From Halobacillus salinarum (GTDB lineage Bacteria > Bacillota > Bacilli > Bacillales > Halobacillaceae): a stretch of 64,000 nucleotides of DNA. Of the stretch, positions 8,528-17,576 are shown one piece after another. Location of the stretch: the NCBI RefSeq assembly GCF_022919095.1, contig NZ_CP095073.1:3968001-4032000 (forward strand), in the 5' to 3' direction. The position numbers and the translations under genes were made by a program. Every line of letters begins with the position of its first letter. Positions within the stretch are counted from its first letter, which is position 1. The notes under the pieces were generated by a model. That model was not told where the DNA came from. It ran no database searches and was given only the letters and a program-made list of their open reading frames with translations.

Positions 8528-10027
8528 CTATTTTACATACTTTTCATCGACATGGTCTGTGGGTGTAATCGTAGTTCCTTCATCTAATCTAGTTCTTTCT
8601 TCTTCAAGCAATCGAAGGGATTCTTCTCTGGTGATTTGCTGCGGTGGAAACAGCAAACTGATGATTACGTTGGCGGCCAAAGCGATCAAAAGCGAAGGCA
8701 GTATCGGATTCCCCCAAAAAGCCATCATACTTTCATTGCTTAAGATAATAAACGACGTGAGTGAACCTCCTATCAAACTGGCAATTCCTCCTTGCCAGTT
8801 TGCTCTGCCCCAAAACTTTCCTAATAGAGCAGCAATAAATAACCCTGACATGACTGTGGAAATAAAATTAGATATATAGGTGATGATATTGTTGGTGAAT
8901 AAAGTAAAAAACAAAGCCAGCAAAAGGGTAAGAACTAGAGAAATTCTTGAAGATAAAACCATATTTTCCTTCTTCGGAAGCCTCCCGGTAAAAACTTCAA
9001 CCACATCTCTAAGAAGAATCGTGACAGCAGCAATGAAGTCGGAACTTCCTGAGGACATGGTGGCACTGAGACCAGCAATGAGTACTACGGCTCCGATCCA
9101 AATAGGAAAGACCTCAGTAGCTAAATAAGGAAACGCGTAGCCTGAATCCAGGCCAGGGTTCAAAACATTGGCGGCCATACCGACAATGGCCGGGAAGAAA
9201 GAAAAAAGAGCAAATAGAATTCCAGTTATGATAAACCCTTTTCTAACCGTACGTTCATTATTGCTGGAATAAATCCGGTGCCGGTAAGAGGGGGTGGCCA
9301 GCACGCCTACTGCAATGACGACCGCTAAGGATAAAGCTGGGATGAAACCGATTTGTTCCAGCCCTAAAAATGAACTCATTTCAGGAGAAACATTTGCATT
9401 GAGATCACCGATGCCTCCGATTTTAATAACCGATAGTACGGTCAGTAAAATAAATCCAAGAAATAAAATCACTCCCTGGATAACATCTGTGTACACAACC
9501 GCTAGGTATCCACCGATAAGCGTATATAATCCAAAGCCAACTGCAACGATCAGCTTAGCAGTTAATGGATCAACCCCTGTAATCCAGCTCAGATAAAGAC
9601 TGCCGCCAATAATGTGAGCACCAAGCCAGCCAATGCATGCCACATATAAAATTATGGAAGTTAATCCTTTAACAAATTTATTGGCACCATAATAAAAGCT
9701 CAGCTCTTCAGAAAAAGTCATGAAATTATACTTTCGGACGTCCGCAAATAGGAGAAGCAGGAGAAACATTCCCAGAGCTCCGCCTATACCATAAAGAGCT
9801 CCACCCCAGCCATTAGAGAAACCAAAGCCAACGGCTCCCATACTCGATCCTGTACCTACAAGCGTGGCTAGAGTCGTCCCAATTAATAATGGTGTAGTCA
9901 ATCCCCGTCCGCCCATGAGGAAGTCTTCCCCGCTGTTCACTTTTCGGCTGACGATAATCCCAACAGCAATCATGGCAATGAGAAAACCAAGAAACACTAA
10001 TAAATAAGTTAATTGCGCTGAACTCAT
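8528..10027 (-). CDS. Sodium:solute symporter (SSF), putative N-acyl-D-amino acid or D-amino acid importer
   Basis: Sodium-coupled membrane importer of about 499 residues with 13 or so hydrophobic segments. SSF blocks are MGGRGLTTPLLIGTTLATLVGTG-like after residue 35, TLIGGYLAVVYTDVIQG in the middle, and AGLSATMSSGSSDFIAAVTILLRDV later, with the Na-site serines. The start is set at 10027, where ATG follows GGAGAGGAAATAATC; an in-frame start further out has no ribosome site. It is first in the four-gene D-amino-acid operon and 12 bases from the next gene, so its substrate is probably that of the enzymes downstream. Confidence 0.88.
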   Translation of the reverse strand: MSSAQLTYLLVFLGFLIAMIAVGIIVSRKVNSGEDFLMGGRGLTTPLLIGTTLATLVGTGSSMGAVGFGFSNGWGGALYGIGGALGMFLLLLLFADVRKYNFMTFSEELSFYYGANKFVKGLTSIILYVACIGWLGAHIIGGSLYLSWITGVDPLTAKLIVAVGFGLYTLIGGYLAVVYTDVIQGVILFLGFILLTVLSVIKIGGIGDLNANVSPEMSSFLGLEQIGFIPALSLAVVIAVGVLATPSYRHRIYSSNNERTVRKGFIITGILFALFSFFPAIVGMAANVLNPGLDSGYAFPYLATEVFPIWIGAVVLIAGLSATMSSGSSDFIAAVTILLRDVVEVFTGRLPKKENMVLSSRISLVLTLLLALFFTLFTNNIITYISNFISTVMSGLFIAALLGKFWGRANWQGGIASLIGGSLTSFIILSNESMMAFWGNPILPSLLIALAANVIISLLFPPQQITREESLRLLEEERTRLDEGTTITPTDHVDEKYVK

Positions 10028-10165
10028 GATTATTTCCTCTCCTTTATTTTCATGTAGGTCAAGAAACCATTTAGAAACAACAAATTCTGGAAAAAACACA
10101 ACAACAGGGCATTATTATACGTGCAAGATAATCATTCAAAAGACCGGTACCTGCTCTTTAAAGAT

Positions 10166-10828
10166 TTAGTCGTTTTCACGAGATTTCTCAAGATAGTTAT
10201 AAAGGGTGTATTTAGATATGCTGAAATACGAACAAATCGTCTCTCCAGCTTTTTTTATTAAAAAAGCTCCTTTTCTATCCAGGTAATGAATTCCTTTCAT
10301 TTTTTCTTCTTTATTCATCCGTGCCACAGGCTTCCCTACATAATCCTGTGCCTCTTGAATTAACAATTCTAGTACATCATTGACATTATTTACGAATACC
10401 TCATTGACTCCGGTATTAATATCATCCGTTCTCGTGAATTGTCTAATTGTATTTTCCGCCATAACAAGATCTGTGATATCCAGATTGATACAAATACAGC
10501 CAATAGGTACTCCCTCATCATTTCGTATGTACATCGTAGTCGACCTCAGCATCTTTCCGTCTTTCGTTTGAGTCATGTAATTGTGTTTATCACCGTCATT
10601 CTCCTTTCCACTTAACACTTCCAAGCCTAAATTGGTTCCTGTGTCCCCCACCTTCCGGCCAGTGATCTGCCCATTTTCAATCGCCACAATTAAACCGCTG
10701 CCGTATTCCTCAGGATTAGATACATCCAATAAAACAGTTTCACAACTTTCCCCAAAATGATTGGCCATGCCTTTAATCAACGATTTTAGAAAATCCAATT
10801 CTTCGTTTATGTGTTCCAACCGATTCAC
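10166..10828 (-). CDS. YheO/DauR-type transcriptional regulator (PAS_6 plus HTH_22)
   Basis: A 220-residue protein. The N-terminal two thirds resemble the YheO-like PAS domain (ANHFGESCETVLLD, GCICINLDIT). The C-terminal third is the HTH_22 domain (KGIHYLDRKGAFLIKKAGETICSYFSISKYTLYNYL). DauR, a member of this group, represses D-arginine catabolism in Pseudomonas. Here the gene stands 139 bases ahead of the D-amino-acid operon on the same strand, so it likely controls it. The effector is not predictable beyond a D-amino acid or derivative. Confidence 0.85.
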   Translation of the reverse strand: MNRLEHINEELDFLKSLIKGMANHFGESCETVLLDVSNPEEYGSGLIVAIENGQITGRKVGDTGTNLGLEVLSGKENDGDKHNYMTQTKDGKMLRSTTMYIRNDEGVPIGCICINLDITDLVMAENTIRQFTRTDDINTGVNEVFVNNVNDVLELLIQEAQDYVGKPVARMNKEEKMKGIHYLDRKGAFLIKKAGETICSYFSISKYTLYNYLEKSREND

Positions 10829-10964
10829 CTTCTTCCAATCTGAAAATATTAGTTTTTTTTGAATATTTAATCTACATAAACTCTACGCTGTGAATAATCA
10901 TTTGTCAACAAACTTTTTTTCATCCTAACAAAAAGTTTGTTTGGTAACCATCTAAAATTGTCAC

Positions 10965-10999
10965 TAAAAAAAGAACGATTCGATTAGGAATCGCTCTTG
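10965..10999 (-). terminator. Rho-independent terminator of the gabT/permease operon
   Basis: On the minus strand AGAGCGATTCC pairs with GAATCGTTCT across a short TAATC loop and is followed by a run of T (10965-10971). It lies about 35 bases beyond the permease stop. Confidence 0.85.
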
Positions 11000-11032
11000 T
11001 AATTAGACGCTTTTATTACATTCATTACTCGC

Positions 11033-12424
11033 TTACAAGGCTTCTGATTTATCTTCTACCGCTTCTTTGTAAGCCCCGCTCTGCATTTTTATAAAGAAGA
11101 AGATCCCGAGTAAAGCCCAGCCGGCGACCATAATCCACTCATACGGCCAAACCAGCGCTGCCGGCATACCTGGCAGATACAGCACGATAAACCCAAAGCT
11201 TAAAAGTAAAGCTAAATATCCATAAACCGGGGACTTGGCTGCCTTAAAGGGCCGCGCCAAATCAGGTTCCTTTTTTCTCAAGGTAATAAACGCGAGAGCT
11301 ACAAAGAAATAGGCGGTAACGATCCCCAATCCCCCGGCATCAACAATCCACACTAATGCCGACCTGCCAAGCAACGGGGCAAGCATCGAAAGCAAACCAA
11401 TAAAAAGAATGGAATTGGAGGGAGTATTATACTTAGGGTGCAGCCTGCCGAACCACCTCGGAAGCATTCCCGATTGAGCCATCGCATAAAGAACACGGCT
11501 GCCTCCAATTATGAAGGAGTTCCAGCTGGTAATAATTCCTGCCACACCACCAACGATCAGGATTTTAGCAAACATCGCCGACCCAAACAGACTCGCCATC
11601 GCATCAGCTGTCGCAAGCTCAGTATCCGCAAGCTGGCCTTGATTAAGTCCCAGGCCGACTCCAATTGCAATCGCTAAGTAAAAAATGACTGCAGCAATTA
11701 CAGAAAGGATTAAAAACTTTCCGATCTGCCTCTGAGGAAGGTTTGCTTCTTCTGCAACTTGAGGAATAACGTCAAAACCGACAAATAAAAATGGGACCAT
11801 CACGAGCACTGACATGATGCCGCCCATCCCTCCAACAAAGTACGGAGACAGGTTAGCAGGTTCCCCGTGGAGGCCGGAACCAAAGATTAATAACAGACCT
11901 ACCGCAACAATCATTAACGTAAAGATGGTTTGCATAACAGCGGCTTGTTTTAAGCCTATATAATTGATCGCTGTGATGATGATCGCCCCGATGGAACCAA
12001 TCAGCACCCAATTTAAATGAACATCCCATCCAGCGATCGTCCATAAATATCCAGCTTCATAATTAGGCATTAAGTAATCAATAACCGTCGGCAAGGCGAC
12101 TGCTTCAAAAGTCGCAACCGATACATAACCTAAGGTAATTGCCCAGGATGCGACAAACGACATATTTTCTCCAAGTGCCCGGTGAACATATTCATGCTCC
12201 CCGCCTACTTTAGGCATAGCTGAAGCCAGTTCAGCGTAGTTGAGTCCAACGAATACAACTAGCAATCCACCGATTAGAAAGGCGATGACTGCCCCGATGG
12301 ATCCCGCTGAAGAAATCCAGGTTCCAGATAATACAACCCAGCCCCAGCCGAGCATCGCACCAAGAGCGAGAAATAGCAGATCAAATCGGGATAGTACCTT
12401 TTTCAGCTTTCCTTTTTCTTTCAT
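11033..12424 (-). CDS. APC superfamily amino acid permease
   Basis: Amino acid importer of 463 residues with about 12 membrane segments. TM1 carries the glycine-rich unwound motif ALGAMLGWGWVVLSG, and TM6 has VPFLFVGFDVIPQVAEEA, both APC hallmarks. The YAELASAMPKVGGEHEYVHRALG stretch is also typical. It follows gabT by 18 bases and shares its terminator. The most natural substrate is therefore GABA or another omega-amino acid or the polyamine precursor metabolised by the aminotransferase. That specificity is inferred from context only. Confidence 0.88.
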   Translation of the reverse strand: MKEKGKLKKVLSRFDLLFLALGAMLGWGWVVLSGTWISSAGSIGAVIAFLIGGLLVVFVGLNYAELASAMPKVGGEHEYVHRALGENMSFVASWAITLGYVSVATFEAVALPTVIDYLMPNYEAGYLWTIAGWDVHLNWVLIGSIGAIIITAINYIGLKQAAVMQTIFTLMIVAVGLLLIFGSGLHGEPANLSPYFVGGMGGIMSVLVMVPFLFVGFDVIPQVAEEANLPQRQIGKFLILSVIAAVIFYLAIAIGVGLGLNQGQLADTELATADAMASLFGSAMFAKILIVGGVAGIITSWNSFIIGGSRVLYAMAQSGMLPRWFGRLHPKYNTPSNSILFIGLLSMLAPLLGRSALVWIVDAGGLGIVTAYFFVALAFITLRKKEPDLARPFKAAKSPVYGYLALLLSFGFIVLYLPGMPAALVWPYEWIMVAGWALLGIFFFIKMQSGAYKEAVEDKSEAL

Positions 12425-12442
12425 AAGAAAATTCCTCCCATT

Positions 12443-13801
12443 TTAAACGGAATATTGGGACACATCCTGCCAAACTTTCCTTATCGAAGCTTCTAAAATA
12501 TCTAATCCTTCATTTAATTCCTCATCAGTAATCACCAGCGGCATTAAGAACCGAATGACATTTCCATACACCCCTGCTCCTAGAACGAGGAGTCCTTGCT
12601 GTTGTGCGTCGGCAATCATTTTCCCAGTGATTTCTTTGGCTGGGGCCTTCGATTGCTTGTCCTTGACGATTTCGATGGCAACCATGGCTCCTAGACCGCG
12701 GATATCACCGATACAATCCAACTCTTCTGCAAGACTCCGGAACTTACTTTTTACTTTTTGCCCGATATCAGAAGCTCGTTCATTCAATCCTTCTTCGTCA
12801 ATGACATCTATGGCTTCAAGCGCTGCGCGGCACCCTAATGGATTACCGCTGTAAGTGCCTCCTAATTCACCAGCATTGGCCGCATCCATCACTTCCTGTC
12901 TGCCGATCACACCACTGATGACCGTGCCTGCGCCAAGTGATTTCGAGACGGTAATCAGATCGGGAACGATATCGAAGTGCTCAGATGCGAAATATTTTCC
13001 CGTACGGCCAAATCCGGTTTGAATTTCATCAGCCACAAATAAAATGTCATGCTGTTCACATAAGCTTTTTACCGCTTGAACAAATTTTTTGTCAGGCACA
13101 ATAAAGCCGCCTTCCCCTTGCACAGGTTCCATAACCACTGCTGCTATCGATTCAGGAGCGACTTCTTTCAGGAGAAAATCTTGGAATTGCTCGATCATGT
13201 ATGCAGTATATTCTGCTTCGTCCATACTCTGCGGCCGGCGATATGGATAAGGAAACTGGGCCTTATAAACTTCCGGAGCAAAGGGGCCAAATTCAAATTT
13301 ATATGGCTTCACCTTACTAGTCATGGACATCGTCATTAAAGTTCTCCCGTGAAAACCATTTGAGAATGTAACTATTGCTTGTCTTCCTGTGTACTTACGA
13401 GCAGCCTTCACCGCATTTTCCACCGCTTCCGCTCCACTGTTTTGCAGCAGGACTTTCTTCTTATGAACGCCTGGTGCCAGGGCAGCAAGCTTTTCCGCTA
13501 AGGCAATATAAGGCTCATACATCATGACATTAAATCCTGTATGGATGAACTTGTCCACTTGATCATGCAGTGCTTCTTTCACCCTGGGGTGACCGTGTCC
13601 AACATTAATCGTTCCGATGGCTCCTGCAAAATCAATAAACACATTTCCGTCTACATCTGTAACTTTTGCTCCTTCGGCTTCCTTTGCAAATGTCGGAACC
13701 CCATAGCTCACCGCATCAGGGACAATGTTGTGCCGGCGTTCGAGCAGCTCACTTGCAATCGGTCCTGGCAAAGACGTTTTAATAAAAGCATGTTTGGTCA
13801 T
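12443..13801 (-). CDS. gabT: 4-aminobutyrate aminotransferase (class III, GabT-like)
   Basis: PLP aminotransferase converting GABA and 2-oxoglutarate to succinic semialdehyde and glutamate. The 452-residue protein has the class III pattern: NSGAEAVENAVKAARKYTGR for the phosphate-binding turn, SNGFHGRT, the aspartate D258 in LFVADEIQTGFGRTG, and the PLP lysine K287 in DLITVSKSLGAG. Overall wording is closest to GabT rather than acetylornithine or ornithine enzymes. It sits between the GntR regulator (18 bases) and the permease. No gabD-type dehydrogenase is adjacent, so the semialdehyde must be oxidised by an enzyme encoded elsewhere. Confidence 0.9.
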   Translation of the reverse strand: MTKHAFIKTSLPGPIASELLERRHNIVPDAVSYGVPTFAKEAEGAKVTDVDGNVFIDFAGAIGTINVGHGHPRVKEALHDQVDKFIHTGFNVMMYEPYIALAEKLAALAPGVHKKKVLLQNSGAEAVENAVKAARKYTGRQAIVTFSNGFHGRTLMTMSMTSKVKPYKFEFGPFAPEVYKAQFPYPYRRPQSMDEAEYTAYMIEQFQDFLLKEVAPESIAAVVMEPVQGEGGFIVPDKKFVQAVKSLCEQHDILFVADEIQTGFGRTGKYFASEHFDIVPDLITVSKSLGAGTVISGVIGRQEVMDAANAGELGGTYSGNPLGCRAALEAIDVIDEEGLNERASDIGQKVKSKFRSLAEELDCIGDIRGLGAMVAIEIVKDKQSKAPAKEITGKMIADAQQQGLLVLGAGVYGNVIRFLMPLVITDEELNEGLDILEASIRKVWQDVSQYSV

Positions 13802-13819
13802 ACCTCTTCCCCCTTTAAA

Positions 13820-14479
13820 TTATTGAAATATTGAATGGCGTTCTGATAAATCCTTGAGTGTGGATAACAGATGGGCATTTATGGCCGCGCACATCTCTTC
13901 CGCATCTTTTTTTCTAAAAGCATCGACGATTCGATTATGCTCCGGAATCGACTTTACTTCTTCGAAAGGCACCGTATAAAATTCATCCTTTAAAATGAGG
14001 TAACCATCCGACCATTGATTAAGCTTCTTAATTTCCTCAAGCAAAAAATTATTGCCGGAGATTTCAGCGGGATAGACGTGGATATAACCATTGACCCGCA
14101 TAAAGGCTTCAAAGTCTTTCGCTTGATATGCCTCCACCTCTTCTTCTAATAACCGCTCCATGTAAACCACATCCGCTTGCGACATGCTGGCAACAGCTAA
14201 CTGTGCCGCATATTTTTCCAGAACGATGCGCAGCTGAAACACATCATCAAGCTCTTTATTAGAAGGATTATAAACAACCGCTCCTTTATTGGGGACCAAT
14301 TTGATTAAACCTTCATTTTCCAAACGCTTAAAAGCTGAACGAATGGGCGTTCTGCTCATTTGCAGTTCATTGCTTACCCATTCCTCAGTTACTCTCTGCC
14401 CCGGATGCAATTTCTTAAGCATGATGGCTCGTTTCACCTTTTCATACGCTAATTCTTCATTATTTTTTTTCATTGTCAT
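13820..14479 (-). CDS. GntR family regulator, FadR subfamily, of the gabT operon
   Basis: Regulator of about 219 residues: winged helix at residues 5-70 with MSRTPIRSAFKRLENEGL, then an FCD effector domain ending EHNRIVDAFRKKDAEEMCAAINAHL. The start at 14479 (ATGACAATG after GGTGGGAAGC) is preferred. A TTG-initiated extension would run through the TTGTATACAA palindrome, which is better explained as its operator. It heads the regulator-gabT-permease operon and probably controls it itself. The usual second ligand histidine is in a shifted context (NGYIHVYPAEISGN), so metal binding is less certain than in the other GntR protein of the window. Confidence 0.87.
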   Translation of the reverse strand: MTMKKNNEELAYEKVKRAIMLKKLHPGQRVTEEWVSNELQMSRTPIRSAFKRLENEGLIKLVPNKGAVVYNPSNKELDDVFQLRIVLEKYAAQLAVASMSQADVVYMERLLEEEVEAYQAKDFEAFMRVNGYIHVYPAEISGNNFLLEEIKKLNQWSDGYLILKDEFYTVPFEEVKSIPEHNRIVDAFRKKDAEEMCAAINAHLLSTLKDLSERHSIFQ

Positions 14480-14505
14480 AAGCTTCCCACCATTGTATTC
14501 AAAAA

Positions 14506-14515
14506 TTGTATACAA
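14506..14515. promoter_or_regulatory. GntR-type palindrome, copy 3 (upstream of the gabT operon regulator)
   Basis: Perfect TTGTATACAA (ATTGTATACAAT with flanks) 27 bases before the regulator start. It is identical to the two copies at 4361 and 4466. Confidence 0.65.
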
Positions 14516-14827
14516 TCTATTTCGATATTTATTATCCTAACGAAAAATTCTTTCTATTACCAGAGATTTTTCAGAAAAAATTAATAATTCCTTCAATTCC
14601 GACGATTAGATAAAAAATGAGAAGCCTGACTGAACTCGTCCACAGCTTCTCATAAAAAGGACACATCTATTGATTTCAAGCTTTTGATCTCCTCTCCAAA
14701 TCCAGATATTCAGGCGCCTTATGAAATCATTGTTTCAATTATTACGTGAATTTTACGTTTAGATTACAGCACAAACCGAAAAACAATATATGTAAGATCT
14801 TTTAATTCCTATTAGGAGGGGTAAACA
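14516..14827. other. Intergenic region between divergent genes
   Basis: AT-rich stretch between the GntR regulator and the LysM gene. It contains one inverted repeat, TGAGAAGC (14618-14625) with GCTTCTCA (14645-14652), with a T run on its minus-strand side. No gene on that strand needs a terminator, so it may be a relic or a short untranslated RNA. The LysM gene promoter must lie in 14700-14800. I see nothing else. Confidence 0.4.
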
Positions 14828-15394
14828 ATGAAAAAAGAAAAAATCCTTGCCCCATTGTTAGCCTTAGGAATGACAATAGGCTTCGGGGCAGGCACGGTGT
14901 CTGCGGAGAAGACAACAATAACTTTTGATAAAGGAGATACACTTTGGAGCATCGCGCAGCAGTATGAAAATGTAACGGTTGATGACCTCTACGAATGGAA
15001 TCCAGGTTTACATGCAACTAACATCGCAATAGGAACGGAAATCACCTTTCAAACAGGAGAAAAAGCGGACAATTACCAGCCTGCAGAAGCATTTCATACA
15101 GTAACTCCTGGGAGCACGCTGACAAGTATTGCCAATCTTCATGCAGGAGTAACCTTGAAGGATTTGTATGACTTGAACCCTAATATTGAACCTCGAAACC
15201 TTCATCCCGGACAGGAAGTTAGAGTGAGCAGAAGTGATGGCTACAGCAAAGAATTCTACACCATCCGTCCCGGCAGCACGTTCTACAGCATTGCTAATCT
15301 TCATCAAGGACTATCCGTAGATGACCTTTACAAGTTGAATCCACACACAGATCCTTACAACCTGCAAATCAGTTCTGAAGTAAGAGTGAAATAA
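14828..15394 (+). CDS. Secreted protein made of three LysM-like repeats
   Basis: A 188-residue exported protein. A signal peptide covers about residues 1-26 (lysines, then a hydrophobic core, cleavage near VSAEK). Three LysM-type repeats follow, at about residues 32-75, 84-128 and 135-188: TFDKGDTLWSIAQQYENV, HTVTPGSTLTSIANLHAGV and YTIRPGSTFYSIANLHQGL, each ending with a short beta strand (EITF, EVRV, EVRVK). LysM binds N-acetylglucosamine polymers, so cell-wall attachment is expected. No catalytic domain is present. The start follows TTAGGAGGGG and a strong terminator follows the stop, so it is monocistronic. Confidence 0.88.
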   Translation: MKKEKILAPLLALGMTIGFGAGTVSAEKTTITFDKGDTLWSIAQQYENVTVDDLYEWNPGLHATNIAIGTEITFQTGEKADNYQPAEAFHTVTPGSTLTSIANLHAGVTLKDLYDLNPNIEPRNLHPGQEVRVSRSDGYSKEFYTIRPGSTFYSIANLHQGLSVDDLYKLNPHTDPYNLQISSEVRVK

Positions 15395-15406
15395 GACAAA
15401 AACACA

Positions 15407-15443
15407 AGCCTTCAACTTAAATTAAGAGTTGAAGGCTGTTTTT
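15407..15443 (+). terminator. Rho-independent terminator of the LysM gene
   Basis: Perfect 11-base stem AGCCTTCAACT / AGTTGAAGGCT with a 9-base loop, followed by G and TTTTT. Confidence 0.93.
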
Positions 15444-15526
15444 ATGTCTTCAGTACTCATATACTTAGTTTCCACAAGAATAAAAGCCCCTAGCTTACAA
15501 AAACTAGAGTGAAGGAGGCAGGATTC

Positions 15527-16642
15527 ATGAAAGTTGCCATCATAGGAGCCGGACTTGCCGGACTATCTTGTGCTTTAACACTGGAAAAACACGGAATTTC
15601 GGCTGATATATATGAAAAACAACGGGAGGCTGGGTTTCAGGTGACTATTGCTGAATTAATGACGCCTGTTATTCATGCCCCTATTAAGGATGCCGTGAAA
15701 TATTTTTCCGAAAATCATGAGCTTCATTTACGACCTATGACAAATATCCAAAAGATACACGTTCATTCTAAAAATGAATCGGCTTTTATAGAAGGAAACT
15801 TAGGTTTTATTAATATGCGCGGCACGCATGAGCAGTCTTTCGAAAAGCAAATGGCTTCTCAGCTGAATCACACAACGATTCACTACAACCATCACGTCAC
15901 ACACGAAGAGCTAGCTGAAGAATACTCTCCTATCATTTTAGCTTCGGGAGATCCTTGTGATACGGAGCATATTCAACCCTTTGAAACGGCGTTTACATCC
16001 ACTTTTTCCATAGCCATTGTGCACGGAAATTTCATCAAGACGGAAGTACACACGTGGTTTAACAATCAATTCGCTCCGAAAGGAATGGCTTACCTCCTCC
16101 CACACTCTGAATCTGAAGCAACTTTGGCCTTAGTTTATCCTCAATATGGAAAGCAATGGATGACAAATAAAGAGAGCTTTTGGAAAGAAACGAAAGCGGC
16201 GGTTTCAAAGACGTTAAACCAGGAACTATCTTTTGAGAAAGAGTATTCCATCAACGATTATGCAGTGGGAAGGTGCCGTTACCCTCGCATTGGAAATACG
16301 TTTTTTACGGGAAACTGCTTGGGAGCCCTCACACCTTTTTTAGGCTTTGGCCAGACTAGCTCTATATTAAGCGGGATTTACGCAGCTCTTGATATTTGCA
16401 GAAAAGGCGATTATGAAAAGCTGTCTAAGCAGTTATTGAAAGATTATCACTACTCACTGACTTTACGAAATGCGCTTGAACACTTAAATGACCATCAATT
16501 TGATCTTGTCACAAAATCGCTTCATCTCCCTATGGTGGAAAAAGCAATCACTTCACCTCATGCCAATTTTTTAAAAGTTCTAAGCCAGATCCTCCGTCCT
16601 TTTATTAAGTCATCAGAGCAAAAATTGGATGGCAATGATTGA
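15527..16642 (+). CDS. FAD-dependent oxidoreductase (geranylgeranyl-reductase/monooxygenase-like)
   Basis: A 371-residue flavoprotein. It opens with the Rossmann dinucleotide motif VAIIGAGLAGLSCALTLEKHG followed by the acidic strand end IYEK. It has a late FAD-contact region FFTGNCLGALTPFLGFGQTSS, the layout of the PHBH/geranylgeranyl-reductase-like group. The start at 15527 is chosen because AAGGAGG lies 8 bases before it; a GTG 18 bases earlier would overlap that ribosome site. It is convergent with the LysR gene (4-base gap). Substrate unknown, and no neighbour suggests one. Confidence 0.75.
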   Translation: MKVAIIGAGLAGLSCALTLEKHGISADIYEKQREAGFQVTIAELMTPVIHAPIKDAVKYFSENHELHLRPMTNIQKIHVHSKNESAFIEGNLGFINMRGTHEQSFEKQMASQLNHTTIHYNHHVTHEELAEEYSPIILASGDPCDTEHIQPFETAFTSTFSIAIVHGNFIKTEVHTWFNNQFAPKGMAYLLPHSESEATLALVYPQYGKQWMTNKESFWKETKAAVSKTLNQELSFEKEYSINDYAVGRCRYPRIGNTFFTGNCLGALTPFLGFGQTSSILSGIYAALDICRKGDYEKLSKQLLKDYHYSLTLRNALEHLNDHQFDLVTKSLHLPMVEKAITSPHANFLKVLSQILRPFIKSSEQKLDGND

Positions 16643-16646
16643 ACCA

Positions 16647-17486
16647 TCATGAATCATTGTTATGAAACTTCCCTAGTAAAAACTCAAGCATAGAAGGTGT
16701 GACCGCATACAAATACATGTTTCTTGTCAGCGGTTTATCTTTTATTGGTAAAAAAACGACCCCTTTAAACTCAATTTGCTTAACCATTATTTCTGGAAGG
16801 TAAGCCACCCCAATTCCTAAGGATACGAATCCAGCCATCGCATGATAGTGGGTTTCCAAAATGTTTCCTTTAAAATTTCTATTGCGCCTATATTCTTGAA
16901 TCTGCTTGGCTAGTGGTCCGGCTGGCGGAATAATTTGCGTTTCACTCATACATTGTTCCAACGTTATTTCTTCATAGGCAGCCAAAGGAGAAGATACCGG
17001 AACAGCCGCTAAAAAGTCATCTTGAAATAATAAAGTGGAGTACAGTTGAGGGGACGAAGGAACACCTTGAATAATCGCTGCGTCGATTTCCCGTGCCTGT
17101 AAAAGAGGAAGCAGATCCTTGCTGTCATCTTTAATGACGGTCACGTGAAAGTTCGTATACTGAAGTTTGTCATAATAGTTGTGTAAAAAATAACTGCTTA
17201 GAAAAGGTGTCGAGCCGAAGCGAATTTTATCATGGTGCAGATACTGATGAATGGTTTGATCAATTTTAGTAAAAAGCGGCAGAAGGTCGGTATAAAGCGC
17301 CCGCCCCTTCTCCGTTAACTCCACCCCTCTTACGGAACGGTTAAATACCAGGAAACCAAGCTCTTCTTCCAATTGTTTCATTTGTTTGCTCAAGGCCGGC
17401 TGGGAAACATACAAGGATTCTGCAGCCCTCGTAAAACTTTTCTGCCTCGTGACTTCGATAAAATACTTCAATTTGTGAAGCAGCAT
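16647..17486 (-). CDS. LysR family transcriptional regulator
   Basis: A 279-residue LTTR: residues 1-60 form the winged helix (FIEVTRQKSFTRAAESLYVSQPALSKQMKQLE), and residues 85-275 the periplasmic-binding-like effector domain (IRFGSTPFLSSYFLHNYY). The start at 17486 follows AAAGGAGGAGGAAGTT. It is divergent from the SMR transporter pair, and an ATAACC-N3-GGTTAT site lies in the shared intergenic region, so it likely controls the pair and itself. The inducer may be a compound exported by the pair. Confidence 0.9.
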   Translation of the reverse strand: MLLHKLKYFIEVTRQKSFTRAAESLYVSQPALSKQMKQLEEELGFLVFNRSVRGVELTEKGRALYTDLLPLFTKIDQTIHQYLHHDKIRFGSTPFLSSYFLHNYYDKLQYTNFHVTVIKDDSKDLLPLLQAREIDAAIIQGVPSSPQLYSTLLFQDDFLAAVPVSSPLAAYEEITLEQCMSETQIIPPAGPLAKQIQEYRRNRNFKGNILETHYHAMAGFVSLGIGVAYLPEIMVKQIEFKGVVFLPIKDKPLTRNMYLYAVTPSMLEFLLGKFHNNDS

Positions 17487-17561
17487 TAACTTCCTCCTCC
17501 TTTTTATCATCCTTAGCCAAAGTGAAAAAGCAACTACATAGATTCACTTCTACTATTAAGT

Positions 17562-17576
17562 ATAACCATAGGTTAT
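17562..17576. promoter_or_regulatory. Candidate LysR-type operator
   Basis: ATAACC-ATA-GGTTAT, a perfect inverted repeat of the T-N11-A type, in the 180-base gap between the LysR gene and the SMR pair. Confidence 0.7.

Noticed and set aside
10028-10099. 24-residue N-terminal extension of the D-amino-acid SSF symporter
   Set aside because: The internal ATG at 10027 has a strong ribosome site; the extension is not hydrophobic as expected for the family start.
14480-14515. TTG-initiated N-terminal extension of the gabT operon GntR protein
   Set aside because: The extension would encode the TTGTATACAA operator, lacks a ribosome site and is not needed for the family's usual N-terminus.
14802-15307. 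Minus-strand frames over the LysM gene
   Set aside because: They are antisense to a gene with signal peptide, three repeats and a terminator.
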